Source of the DNA: Pseudomonadota bacterium
GTDB lineage: Bacteria > Desulfobacterota > Desulfovibrionia > Desulfovibrionales > Desulfovibrionaceae
DNA: 28,491 nucleotides
NCBI GenBank assembly: GCA_023411815.1
Contig: JAEYOJ010000013.1
Coordinates: 1-28,491, forward strand
Direction of reading: 5' to 3'
This document shows, one piece after another, positions 22,194 through 28,491 of this stretch. Under the pieces are notes generated by a model. It was not told where the DNA came from and did not search any database. It worked only from the letters and a program-made list of their open reading frames with translations. A program made the translations under genes and the position numbers. Numbering within the stretch: the first letter of the stretch is position 1; every line of letters starts with the position of its first letter.

Positions 22194-24902
22194 TCATAGT
22201 TTATGTCTAGAGGATGGCATGGGCGCAGCCCTCGGCTTTTCTGTCCTGAGGTCGGGTATGCGTCCGGCCAGCGATCCGGCGAGGGCCAACTGATCCGCAC
22301 GGCATTCCGCTTTGCCGTCGATGCGTGCGGACAGCACTTCGCGCAGGATCCTGCCATAGGGTGGCCCTGGCTCCAGGCCCATTTTTAGCAAATCCGCGCC
22401 GCCTATCTCCAGCTTGATGTGCCGAAGCCGCGTAAGATAGACGGAAATAGCCTTTTTGACCTGATCCCGCGTGCTCTTGGCCATGAGGAGCAGGGCGCCT
22501 TCAACCGGCAACTCTAGCAGTATGAAATACAATCCGCTGAGGGACTCGCCGGATTGGCTCCAGTGGATGAGCCTTCCCAAGGCTTGACCGGTGCGCTCAC
22601 GTAAAACCAGGAAATCGAGGCGTTGGCGCTCCGTGAAGCCGAGGTTATCCGCGATTTGAGCCAGTTCATTGGGCGCAAGGTGTCCGCACAAACCCAGGAG
22701 ATATAGAAGCCAGGACTCAGTGGCCGGCTCTTCATAGAGCAGGCGGTACCAGTTGCGTACGCTTTCCAACTCTTCCAGGAACTTGACGAGCTTGTCGTCC
22801 AGCGTGAGGTTTGGATGGATGTGCGTCAGAAGTCCGAAGCTGTCCATGCGCCGCAGGCAACGCAGAGCATTGCGTTCCTCGAAAATAAGTCTCAATTCGT
22901 GGAAGATGCGCGTGCCCGACAGCTTCTGGAAAAAAGTCATTTGCACGGCATTGCGTATAAGCCGCTCGGTCTGGCCACCAATGCGGAATTCGAAACGCTG
23001 CTCGAACCGGATGGCGCGCAGAATGCGTGTAGGATCTTCCACAAAGCTCAAGGAGTGCAGCACTCGGATAATCTTGTCCTTGATGTCTCTTTGAGCACCA
23101 AAAAAGTCCTCAAGAAGGCCAAAGCGTCCAGGGTTGAGGTGCACGGCCAGGGCATTGATGGTGAAATCCCGGCGGTAGAGGTCCATTTTGATGGAGGAGA
23201 GTTCAACCACGGGCAGAGCGGCCGGGTACTCATAGTATTCGAGCCTGGCAGTGGCAACGTCGATACGCTGGCCGTTGGGAAGGATAATGACCGCGGTTTT
23301 GAATTTGTGGTGGGCCTTGACTCTGCCTCCCAGCATGCTGGCGAGGTTGTGAGCGAAAGTGATGCCGTCGCCTTCCACTACCAGATCGATATCGGAATTC
23401 GGCTGTCGCAGCAGGATGTCTCGGACGAAGCCTCCCACGGCAAAAACCTCGAAACCGTTCTCCTCGGCCAATTTGCCGGCCACTGTCAGGATACCGAGAA
23501 TATCCTTGGGCAGCCTATCTCGAAGTTGAGAGGCGATGCTCTTCTTTTGACGTTTCCCTGGCAGCAGGGATTCCGGGATTCGCGCCGGCTCTTCCACTAA
23601 TATGTTGATAAGGTCCGTGCGCGTGAGCACTCCGACGACTCGTCCCGAATCAACAACCGGAGCCAATCGCTGACGCTGGCCGAGAATGATGTCCATAGCA
23701 GGTTGCAGACCGTCGGAAGGCGAGAGTGTGGCCACTTCACGGGCCATGTATTCTCGCACTTCGACTTCGCCAAGGCCATGAGCGATGGCCTTGTCCGCGA
23801 GCTCGTGCTCCAGGAGGCCCACGCAGTGGCCGGTTTCAGGATCGACCACAGGCACGGCTTTTAGGCCGAAGCGAGTCATGATCTCAGCGGACTTGACCAG
23901 AGTCTTATTCTTGGTCACGACCACGGCTGGCCTGGACATGAGCTTGCCGACAGTCATCTGAGTGTTGATGCTTGCCAGCAGCAGAGACAAAAGTTCATCC
24001 TTTACTTGAGCTGGAGTTCGATCCTTGATGGAGGCAGAGGCGGCATAGGGGTGCCCGCCGCCGCCAAATCGTTCGCAGATTACGCCGACATCCACACGTT
24101 CGTCGCGCGAGCGGGCCACGAGTTGGATGCGGTCGTTCATGCGACCCAGGGCAAAGAGCGTCTTGAGATTTTCCATTTCCATGAGCTTGTGCGCCAGGAA
24201 TGCGAAATCACCGACATAGTGCTCAGTGGTTACTTCGGCCATGACTACTTCCACACCGTTGATCTCGTGTGTGGTTGCGGACTCCAGCATGGCGTTTAGG
24301 ATCGAAATTTGTTGAGCGGTTAATTCGTGGGTTATGAGGTCGGAAACTACCTCCAAGTCCATTCCCTTGTGTCGAAGCCAGGCCGCTGCCTCAAGGTCGT
24401 AGCCCGTAGTGGAGGAAAAGGTGAAGGAGCCAGTATCCTCATAAAGTCCGAGCCCCACGGCCGTGGCCTCTTCCGGACTGATATCCACTTCTTTGTCACG
24501 CATTTGGTGGATGATGATGGCGGCACAGGAGCCCCAGGGTTTCCAGACTTCGAGTTGCGCCTGAAGGTCATCCTCCGAGGAGGGATGATGGTCATACGTA
24601 TGGATTTCAAGGCTCGGATTATCCAGCACGGGTTTAATATGCTCGATACGTGAACGTTGACGGGTGTCCACGACCACCAGGCGCTTGACTTGAGTGAGAT
24701 CGATGTCCTTGGCTGAAACGAAGTTGAAGAGGTAAATGGCGCTCTGGATGTAAAAGTTGCGCAAGGATTTCTCCTGGCTGCCAGGAAATATAAGTGCCGC
24801 GCCAGGATAGAGCTTGCCTGCTGCGATGATTGAGGAGAAACAATCGAAATCTGCGTTGCCATGGCCGGTGACAACGGTGTCGGCGATGATTTTAGGGGGC
24901 AT
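22194..24902 (-). CDS. DHH phosphoesterase - CBS pair - poly(A) polymerase/CCA-adding-type nucleotidyltransferase
   Basis: A 902-residue multidomain protein. Residues 1-310 form a DHH/DHHA1 phosphoesterase (GHGNADFDC at 13-21, the DHH triad at 104-106, and GGGGHPYAAS at 280-289), related to NrnA/RecJ enzymes that degrade short RNAs or cyclic dinucleotides. Residues 317-435 form two CBS repeats that usually sense adenine nucleotides. Residues 480-870 form a class II nucleotidyltransferase with GGFVRD (490-495) and the catalytic aspartates in SDIDLVVEG (504, 506), plus RRDFTINALA and EDPTRILRAIRFEQRF. Such fusions act as A-adding or CCA-adding enzymes, or poly(A) polymerases; the sequence does not decide. 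It starts 14 bases after xerD, without a clear ribosome-binding site. Confidence 0.9.
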   Translation of the reverse strand: MPPKIIADTVVTGHGNADFDCFSSIIAAGKLYPGAALIFPGSQEKSLRNFYIQSAIYLFNFVSAKDIDLTQVKRLVVVDTRQRSRIEHIKPVLDNPSLEIHTYDHHPSSEDDLQAQLEVWKPWGSCAAIIIHQMRDKEVDISPEEATAVGLGLYEDTGSFTFSSTTGYDLEAAAWLRHKGMDLEVVSDLITHELTAQQISILNAMLESATTHEINGVEVVMAEVTTEHYVGDFAFLAHKLMEMENLKTLFALGRMNDRIQLVARSRDERVDVGVICERFGGGGHPYAASASIKDRTPAQVKDELLSLLLASINTQMTVGKLMSRPAVVVTKNKTLVKSAEIMTRFGLKAVPVVDPETGHCVGLLEHELADKAIAHGLGEVEVREYMAREVATLSPSDGLQPAMDIILGQRQRLAPVVDSGRVVGVLTRTDLINILVEEPARIPESLLPGKRQKKSIASQLRDRLPKDILGILTVAGKLAEENGFEVFAVGGFVRDILLRQPNSDIDLVVEGDGITFAHNLASMLGGRVKAHHKFKTAVIILPNGQRIDVATARLEYYEYPAALPVVELSSIKMDLYRRDFTINALAVHLNPGRFGLLEDFFGAQRDIKDKIIRVLHSLSFVEDPTRILRAIRFEQRFEFRIGGQTERLIRNAVQMTFFQKLSGTRIFHELRLIFEERNALRCLRRMDSFGLLTHIHPNLTLDDKLVKFLEELESVRNWYRLLYEEPATESWLLYLLGLCGHLAPNELAQIADNLGFTERQRLDFLVLRERTGQALGRLIHWSQSGESLSGLYFILLELPVEGALLLMAKSTRDQVKKAISVYLTRLRHIKLEIGGADLLKMGLEPGPPYGRILREVLSARIDGKAECRADQLALAGSLAGRIPDLRTEKPRAAPMPSSRHKL

Positions 24903-24916
24903 ATTAAAGTTCTGCT

Positions 24917-25885
24917 TTAGCTTTTGCTGAATTCATCACGTTCAGCGGCTGTGTGGCCTGACTGCCCGGAAGAGCGAGGATGATGCTCGCGGTGAACTGC
25001 CAGGAGACGTGAAGTTTGCAAGTGGGTGTAAATCTCCGTGGCACTGATATCCGCATGGCCTAGGAGTATTTGCACGGTGCGCAGATCTGCGCCGCCTTCG
25101 AGCAGATGCGTGGCGAAACTATGGCGCATCGTATGGGGGGATATCTCGCGGTAAATGGCTGCTTCCTGGGCACAACGCTTGATCAGCTTCCATATGGCTT
25201 GCCTTGTTAGGCCTTTGCCCGAGCGATTGAGGAACATGCGGTCTTCCAAGGGCTTGAAGCTGTTCCTCCAGCTTTCCAGGTAAGCTAGCAAAAATCGTTG
25301 AGCCAGATCGTGCAAGGGAACTAGGCGTTCCTTGCTGCCTTTGCCAAATACTCGCAGCACGCCTGTCTGAGGATCGAAGTCGAGCGGCCGCAATTCCACA
25401 AGCTCGGAGACGCGCAAGCCGGCGGCATATAACAATTCGAGCATGGTCCGGTCACGAAAGCCGAGCTTGGTGCGGGTATCGGGCTGCTCCAGCATGCGTT
25501 CGACTTCTTCGCGACTTAGAACTTCGGGGAGCGTCTGAGGCAATTTGGGATTTTCGAGCAGCTCGGCCGGGTTTTCACTCAACCAGCCCTCCTCTAGGGC
25601 AAAGGCGAAGAAGCCACGCAGAGCGGACAGATGACGAGCCATGGATCTGTTTCCGAGCCCCTTGCGGCGCATGTGGAGAAGATACAGGAGTAGGGTTTGA
25701 GGCTTAACCCGCTCCAGAGGTAGTTTCTTTTCAGACAAGAATTCAAGGAGACTCTCAAAGTCAGTTGCATAAGCCGTCAGGCTGTTCTCGGACAGTCCCT
25801 TGGAGACCAGCAGATGCTCCAGGTAGCGGTCGATCCAGGAATGAGCCGGTTTGGCCGGTCGCTGATCAGTGCAGGATGAGGGCAT
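24917..25885 (-). CDS. xerD: Tyrosine recombinase XerD
   Basis: A 322-residue tyrosine recombinase that acts with XerC at dif to resolve chromosome dimers. The N-terminal SAM-like domain is WIDRYLEHLLVSKGLSENSL. The catalytic residues are R158 (AAGLRVSEL), K182 (GKGSKERLVP), H251 and R254 (HTMRHSFATHLLEGG), H277 (LLGHADIS) and Y286 (EIYTHL). Housekeeping XerD is favoured over a phage integrase by the normal length and conserved spacing; XerC cannot be strictly excluded. The ATG at 25885 gives a sensible N-terminus; ATG at 25918 or a frame reaching 26053 would add up to 56 unlikely residues. The C-terminal tail is about 25 residues longer than usual. The DHH/CBS gene follows closely. Confidence 0.92.
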   Translation of the reverse strand: MPSSCTDQRPAKPAHSWIDRYLEHLLVSKGLSENSLTAYATDFESLLEFLSEKKLPLERVKPQTLLLYLLHMRRKGLGNRSMARHLSALRGFFAFALEEGWLSENPAELLENPKLPQTLPEVLSREEVERMLEQPDTRTKLGFRDRTMLELLYAAGLRVSELVELRPLDFDPQTGVLRVFGKGSKERLVPLHDLAQRFLLAYLESWRNSFKPLEDRMFLNRSGKGLTRQAIWKLIKRCAQEAAIYREISPHTMRHSFATHLLEGGADLRTVQILLGHADISATEIYTHLQTSRLLAVHREHHPRSSGQSGHTAAERDEFSKS

Positions 25886-26031
25886 TCGGAAAAGCGCTCC
25901 AAGTAATGTCGGTTCCATTCTGGAAAAGGCTGGACATTTGCCACAATACACGTAGGGAGAAAAGGGCTCAAGACCAATTCCTTTTGCTTTTCTCATAGAA
26001 AACAAGAAGAAAGGAGTGCTCCGCTGGTGCA

Positions 26032-26060
26032 TTGACAGTGGTGTCAACCCCATCTAACAT
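26032..26060 (+). promoter_or_regulatory. dapL: Promoter of dapL with an operator-like palindrome
   Basis: A consensus -35 TTGACA (26032-26037), 17 bases of spacer and TAACAT (26055-26060) give a good sigma-70 promoter 60 bases before dapL. The -35 box is the left half of the palindrome TTGACA-GTGG-TGTCAA (26032-26047), so a repressor bound there would block the polymerase. The regulator is unknown. Confidence 0.65.
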
Positions 26061-26120
26061 ATTCATCTTTCTTGATCGATCCTTCCCTTTCACCCTGCCA
26101 ACCAAGGAGATTCCCGGATC

Positions 26121-27287
26121 ATGGCCCAGTTCCCATTTGCCGACCGCCTGGCCGCGCTGCCGCCCTATTTGTTCGCAGAAATCGATAGGGTGAAGCAGGA
26201 GGTGAAAGCCAGGGGCGTGGACATCATCAGCCTCGGCATCGGCGACCCGGACATGCCAACCCCGGACTTCATTATCGAGGCGCTGTACGAGGCAGCCAAG
26301 AAGCCGATCAATCACCAGTATCCTTCCTACCGGGGACTGCTTGGCTTTCGCAAGGCCGTCTCCGCCTGGTACAAGACTCGCTTCGGCGTGGAACTGTCGC
26401 CCGAGAGAGAAGTGGTCAGTCTCATCGGCTCAAAGGAAGGCATCGCCCATTTTCCGCTGGCCTTCATCAATCCCGGCGATGTGGCCCTGGTCTGCACGCC
26501 TAATTACCCCGTATACAACATCGCCATCGGGTTCTGCGGTGGCACGGTCAAGTTTCTCCCGTTGACCAGCGACAATAATTTCCTTCCGGACTTGGACGCT
26601 GTCGATAATGATACCTGGAAGAAGGCCAAGCTGCTGTTCATCAACTATCCAAACAATCCCACCTCGGCCACGGCCGACCGCGCATTTTATGAAAGAGTGG
26701 TGGAGAAGGCCCGCGAGTTCAACGTCATCGTGCTTCATGACGCTGCCTACACCGAAGTCTACTTCGATCCTTCCAAGAAGCCGATGTCCATCCTTGAGAT
26801 TCCCGGCGCCAAGGACGTCGCCATCGAATTCCATTCCTTGTCCAAAACATACAACATGACCGGCTGGCGCATCGGCATGGCCGTAGGCAACGAAACGCTG
26901 GTGAATGGCCTGGGCAAGATCAAGGAAAATGTGGATTCTGGCATATTTCAGGCTGTGCAGGAAGCCGGCGTCGCGGCCCTGCAGCATGGTGAGCCCTACG
27001 CCGAAAAATACCGGGCCATATACCGTGAGCGCCGTGACGTGATGCTCAGTGCTTTGGACAAGGCAGGAATTGCTTATCGTAAGTCCGAAGCGAGTTTTTA
27101 TATTTGGTGCAATGTGCCCAAGGGTTACACCTCGGCTGAATTCTGCACCAAGGTTCTCCAACAGACCGGAGTGGTGGTCACTCCAGGCAACGGGTTTGGT
27201 GCGCCGGGCGAAGGTTATTTCCGGATTTCCCTTACCGTGGACACGCCTCTGCTGGAGGAAGCCGTATCGCGCATCATCAAGCTGTAA
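26121..27287 (+). CDS. dapL: LL-diaminopimelate aminotransferase
   Basis: A 388-residue class I/II aminotransferase that converts tetrahydrodipicolinate directly to LL-diaminopimelate with glutamate as the amino donor, bypassing the DapD/C/E steps. Evidence: ISLGIGDPDMPTPDFI, YPSYRGLLGFRKAVSAWY, the PLP phosphate region SLIGSKEGIAHFPLAFINPGD, FINYPNNPTSA, HDAAYTEVYFD, the PLP lysine K242 in SLSKTYNMTGWRIG, and EGYFRISL near the end. These fit the bacterial DapL group found in Desulfovibrio. AAGGAG lies 11 bases before the ATG; the spacing is somewhat long. Together with lysA it covers the first and last unique steps after tetrahydrodipicolinate; dapF is not in the window. folK follows without a gap. 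Confidence 0.95.
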   Translation: MAQFPFADRLAALPPYLFAEIDRVKQEVKARGVDIISLGIGDPDMPTPDFIIEALYEAAKKPINHQYPSYRGLLGFRKAVSAWYKTRFGVELSPEREVVSLIGSKEGIAHFPLAFINPGDVALVCTPNYPVYNIAIGFCGGTVKFLPLTSDNNFLPDLDAVDNDTWKKAKLLFINYPNNPTSATADRAFYERVVEKAREFNVIVLHDAAYTEVYFDPSKKPMSILEIPGAKDVAIEFHSLSKTYNMTGWRIGMAVGNETLVNGLGKIKENVDSGIFQAVQEAGVAALQHGEPYAEKYRAIYRERRDVMLSALDKAGIAYRKSEASFYIWCNVPKGYTSAEFCTKVLQQTGVVVTPGNGFGAPGEGYFRISLTVDTPLLEEAVSRIIKL

Positions 27288-27313
27288 CAGCATACGTTTG
27301 TCTAGGCTCCAAT

Positions 27314-27775
27314 ATGGGAGATGCGCAGAAGAACCTGCTTGAAGCTGGGACGAGCATCGATACCCTGAAGGGAGTCAGCATTACCGCACGCTCCAGGATT
27401 TGGCTGACCGAGCCGCAGGATCTAAAGAATCAACCCTGGTTCGCCAATCAAGTCCTGCAAGTGAGATGCGGCCCGGAGTGGACACCGATTGGGCTCTTGA
27501 AAGCGCTATTGGAAATTGAGCAGCACATGGGGAGGAACCGAGATGTGCGGTTTGGCCCTCGTTATATCGATCTCGACGTACTCCTGTTTGGCGACAGGAT
27601 AATCACTGAGGGCGATGTGATCCTGCCACATCCCCGTATGCGCAAAAGAGCCTTCGTGCTCGTTCCGTTGCGGGAGGTTGCGGGAAATCTTACATTTCCC
27701 GAAGGTAATACCTTGGATCAAGCTCTGGCTTGCTTACACTTCACTGTGATTGATAATCGAATTTGCCAGGGATGA
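27314..27775 (+). CDS. folK: 2-amino-4-hydroxy-6-hydroxymethyldihydropteridine pyrophosphokinase (HPPK)
   Basis: FolK transfers pyrophosphate from ATP to 6-hydroxymethyl-dihydropterin in folate synthesis. The family signature is clear: RNRDVRFGPRYIDLDVLLF (ATP- and magnesium-binding aspartates in DLDVL), then VILPHPRMRKRAFVLVPL. The first ATG in frame is at 27314, but family similarity extends upstream: codons 27287-27313 read TAYVCLGSN, the usual first beta strand (AYxxLGSNxGD). The codon before it, at 27284, is GTA, which overlaps the dapL stop; no standard start codon is in frame further upstream within reach. The gene either uses an unusual start or makes a shortened protein that lacks the first strand. 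It seems co-transcribed with dapL. Confidence 0.9.
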   Translation: MGDAQKNLLEAGTSIDTLKGVSITARSRIWLTEPQDLKNQPWFANQVLQVRCGPEWTPIGLLKALLEIEQHMGRNRDVRFGPRYIDLDVLLFGDRIITEGDVILPHPRMRKRAFVLVPLREVAGNLTFPEGNTLDQALACLHFTVIDNRICQG

Positions 27776-27841
27776 ATTTGAGCTGCCTTGAGCCTCTGTC
27801 GTAAGTACGGGAGTCCACTTATATAACGCCGGAGAACCTGT

Positions 27842-28129
27842 ATGATAAAATTACTCATTTTTGTTGGTGCAGTTTTTATCCTCTGGAAACTCCTCACCGG
27901 GGATAAGAAGAAAAAGGAAGTAGAGCAGCGCAAGGGCCAGGAGGCCAAGGCTGCGTCGGGGCAGATGGTTCGTGATCCGATGTGCGGTACTTTTGTGCCC
28001 CAGGATAGCGATATCCGGGTGCGTGAAGACGGCAAAGTCTACTGCTTCTGCAGTTATGAGTGTCGAGACAAGTATATCAAGCAGATCGGCGCAGACACTG
28101 AAGCCGTGAAGAAAGTTAGTCAGGATTAG
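27842..28129 (+). CDS. Membrane-anchored YHS/TRASH-like metal-binding protein
   Basis: A 95-residue protein. A membrane helix (about 3-18, KLLIFVGAVFILWKLL) is followed by a lysine-rich linker and a small cysteine domain: DPMCGTFVP (C48), then YCFCSYECRDKY (C68, C70, C74). This is the pattern of YHS/TRASH domains, which bind metals such as copper or zinc; a role in metal sensing, delivery or tolerance is an inference. CGGAG lies about eight bases before the ATG. The gene stands alone between folK and a strong terminator. Small proteins of this design are often seen in Desulfovibrio-type genomes, without a proven function that I know. Confidence 0.85.
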   Translation: MIKLLIFVGAVFILWKLLTGDKKKKEVEQRKGQEAKAASGQMVRDPMCGTFVPQDSDIRVREDGKVYCFCSYECRDKYIKQIGADTEAVKKVSQD

Positions 28130-28165
28130 ACGTAGTCTGACTCAATATTGGAAGAGCAGATGAGC

Positions 28166-28200
28166 AAAGGGAAGGAGCTACAAGCTCCTTCCCTTTTTTT
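28166..28200 (+). terminator. Strong intrinsic terminator after the YHS gene
   Basis: GGGAAGGAGCT (28169-28179) and AGCTCCTTCCC (28183-28193) form a perfect 11-pair stem with a three-base loop. Seven T residues follow (28194-28200), and A residues at 28166-28168 can pair with the first of them. Confidence 0.95.
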
Positions 28201-28220
28201 GTAGCAGCGAGAAACGTAGC

Positions 28221-28242
28221 TGTGGAAAACTAGTTTTCCACA
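28221..28242. repeat. 22-base perfect palindrome formed by two inverted DnaA-box-like sites
   Basis: The half site TGTGGAAAACT (28221-28231) is followed at once by its exact complement (28232-28242). Each side contains TTTTCCACA, which fits the loose DnaA-box pattern TTWTNCACA. No T tract follows on either side, so it is unlikely to be a terminator. It lies 20 bases after the terminator of the YHS gene, in a 170-base gap with no gene, before the second IS copy. A shorter spaced repeat (GGACATC 28321-28327 and GATGTCC 28351-28357) also lies in this gap. Confidence 0.75.
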
Positions 28243-28369
28243 TGCGGCACCAATTCACATTCTGTGTACGCAAAAAGAAGACATGTCGCCTGTGTCGATA
28301 TGTCCCAATTTGTGTAGGGTGGACATCCTGTTTTTTGGGTAATCGAGCAAGATGTCCCTAGAGTCGCTC

Positions 28370-28491
28370 AGAGGTGGTCCCCAAAATTTGGACAGGTGTG
28401 TAAGGTGGAGCCGACGAACGAGGGGGAACACCTTTGAAGAGCAAGCGGACACGTTATTCGGCAGAATTCAAGGCCAAGGTTGCCAAAGAGG
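28370..28491 (+). mobile_element. IS3-family insertion sequence, copy 2 (left end, cut by window edge)
   Basis: All 122 bases from 28370 to the window end match 2749-2870 of copy 1 without a difference, in the same orientation. The preceding bases (GTCGCTC) differ from those before copy 1 (CGGCAGGA), which supports the left boundary AGAGGTGG. The remainder of the element lies outside the window. Confidence 0.93.
28434..28491 (+). CDS. IS3-family transposase OrfA, copy 2 (partial)
   Basis: The first 19 codons of orfA, starting with TTG, are identical to those at 2813 in copy 1 (KSKRTRYSAEFKAKVAKE). The frame is open to the window end. Identity of the two copies suggests recent transposition or gene conversion. 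Confidence 0.88.
   Translation, partial: MKSKRTRYSAEFKAKVAKE

Noticed and set aside
22815..23600. A 261-codon open frame opposite the poly(A)-polymerase fusion
   Set aside because: It is a complement of a well-conserved nucleotidyltransferase domain and has no start signal or motif of its own.
26430..27293. A 287-codon open frame opposite dapL
   Set aside because: DapL is certain on the plus strand; the opposite frame has no recognisable motifs.
28255..28452. A 65-codon minus-strand frame running from the IS copy into the gap
   Set aside because: It begins inside the IS left end in antisense and has no features of a protein gene; the same antisense start occurs at copy 1 because the IS ends are identical.
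2749..28491. Composite transposon made by the two IS3 copies
   Set aside because: The enclosed genes are ordinary chromosomal housekeeping genes, the block is 24 kb, and no target duplication or cargo typical of a transposon is visible; two independent insertions or rearrangement are simpler explanations.
1..28491. CRISPR array, prophage or toxin-antitoxin module
   Set aside because: No regularly spaced direct repeats, phage structural genes or small paired toxin and antitoxin genes could be seen on either strand.

Overview
The window looks like chromosomal DNA of a mesophilic Gram-negative sulfate reducer of the Desulfovibrionaceae type (Desulfovibrio/Desulfocurvibacter-like). This is an inference from gene content: an NBP35/Mrp ATPase with extra cysteines, large PAS-containing chemoreceptors, an lptD-mutL pair, lapA/lapB, a nickel/cobalt NikK-NikM pair, DapL-type lysine synthesis, and a xerD gene followed by a DHH-CBS-poly(A)-polymerase fusion. 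No rRNA, tRNA or CRISPR array was found.

Left end (1-4250) is the mobile, damaged part. It opens with the tail of an IS21-family element (IstB C-terminus and terminal region), then mrp on the minus strand and an unassigned small ORF. A chemoreceptor gene follows that is cut by a complete IS3-family element of about 1.3 kb, with a well-formed -1 frameshift signal between orfA and orfB. The rest of the chemoreceptor does not resume on the other side of the element. A second copy, identical as far as it can be read, starts at 28370 in the same orientation and runs off the window, so the whole core region lies between two direct IS copies.

Core (4250-28200): a small membrane coiled-coil protein and a full-length chemoreceptor converge on a shared terminator. 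Next come mutL and lptD (minus strand, lptD first), divergent from alr (alanine racemase). A nikK-nikM pair follows whose next gene (nikQ/cbiQ) seems to be reduced to a stub. It converges, across a perfect 17-bp-stem terminator, on a tight six-gene minus-strand operon read as HIT protein - lapA - lapB - mutS - lipoprotein - lysA. Upstream on the same strand lie the 902-residue DHH/CBS/poly(A)-polymerase protein and xerD. On the plus strand are dapL (with a clear promoter), folK (its expected start codon appears to be GTA) and a small membrane-anchored YHS/TRASH-type metal-binding protein that ends in a strong terminator. A 22-bp perfect palindrome made of two inverted DnaA-box-like sites lies beyond it, just before the second IS copy.

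Functionally the window combines DNA mismatch repair (mutS, mutL), envelope assembly (lptD, lapA, lapB, alr), the diaminopimelate/lysine route (dapL, lysA), chromosome dimer resolution (xerD), RNA 3'-end metabolism (the poly(A)-polymerase fusion), Fe-S/metal handling (mrp, nikK/nikM, YHS protein) and chemotaxis. I found no clearly new multi-gene defence or catalytic system. The most interesting points are the IS-associated rearrangement, the orphaned nikKM with its stub, the folK start, the HxHxQ HIT protein and the palindrome near the right end.
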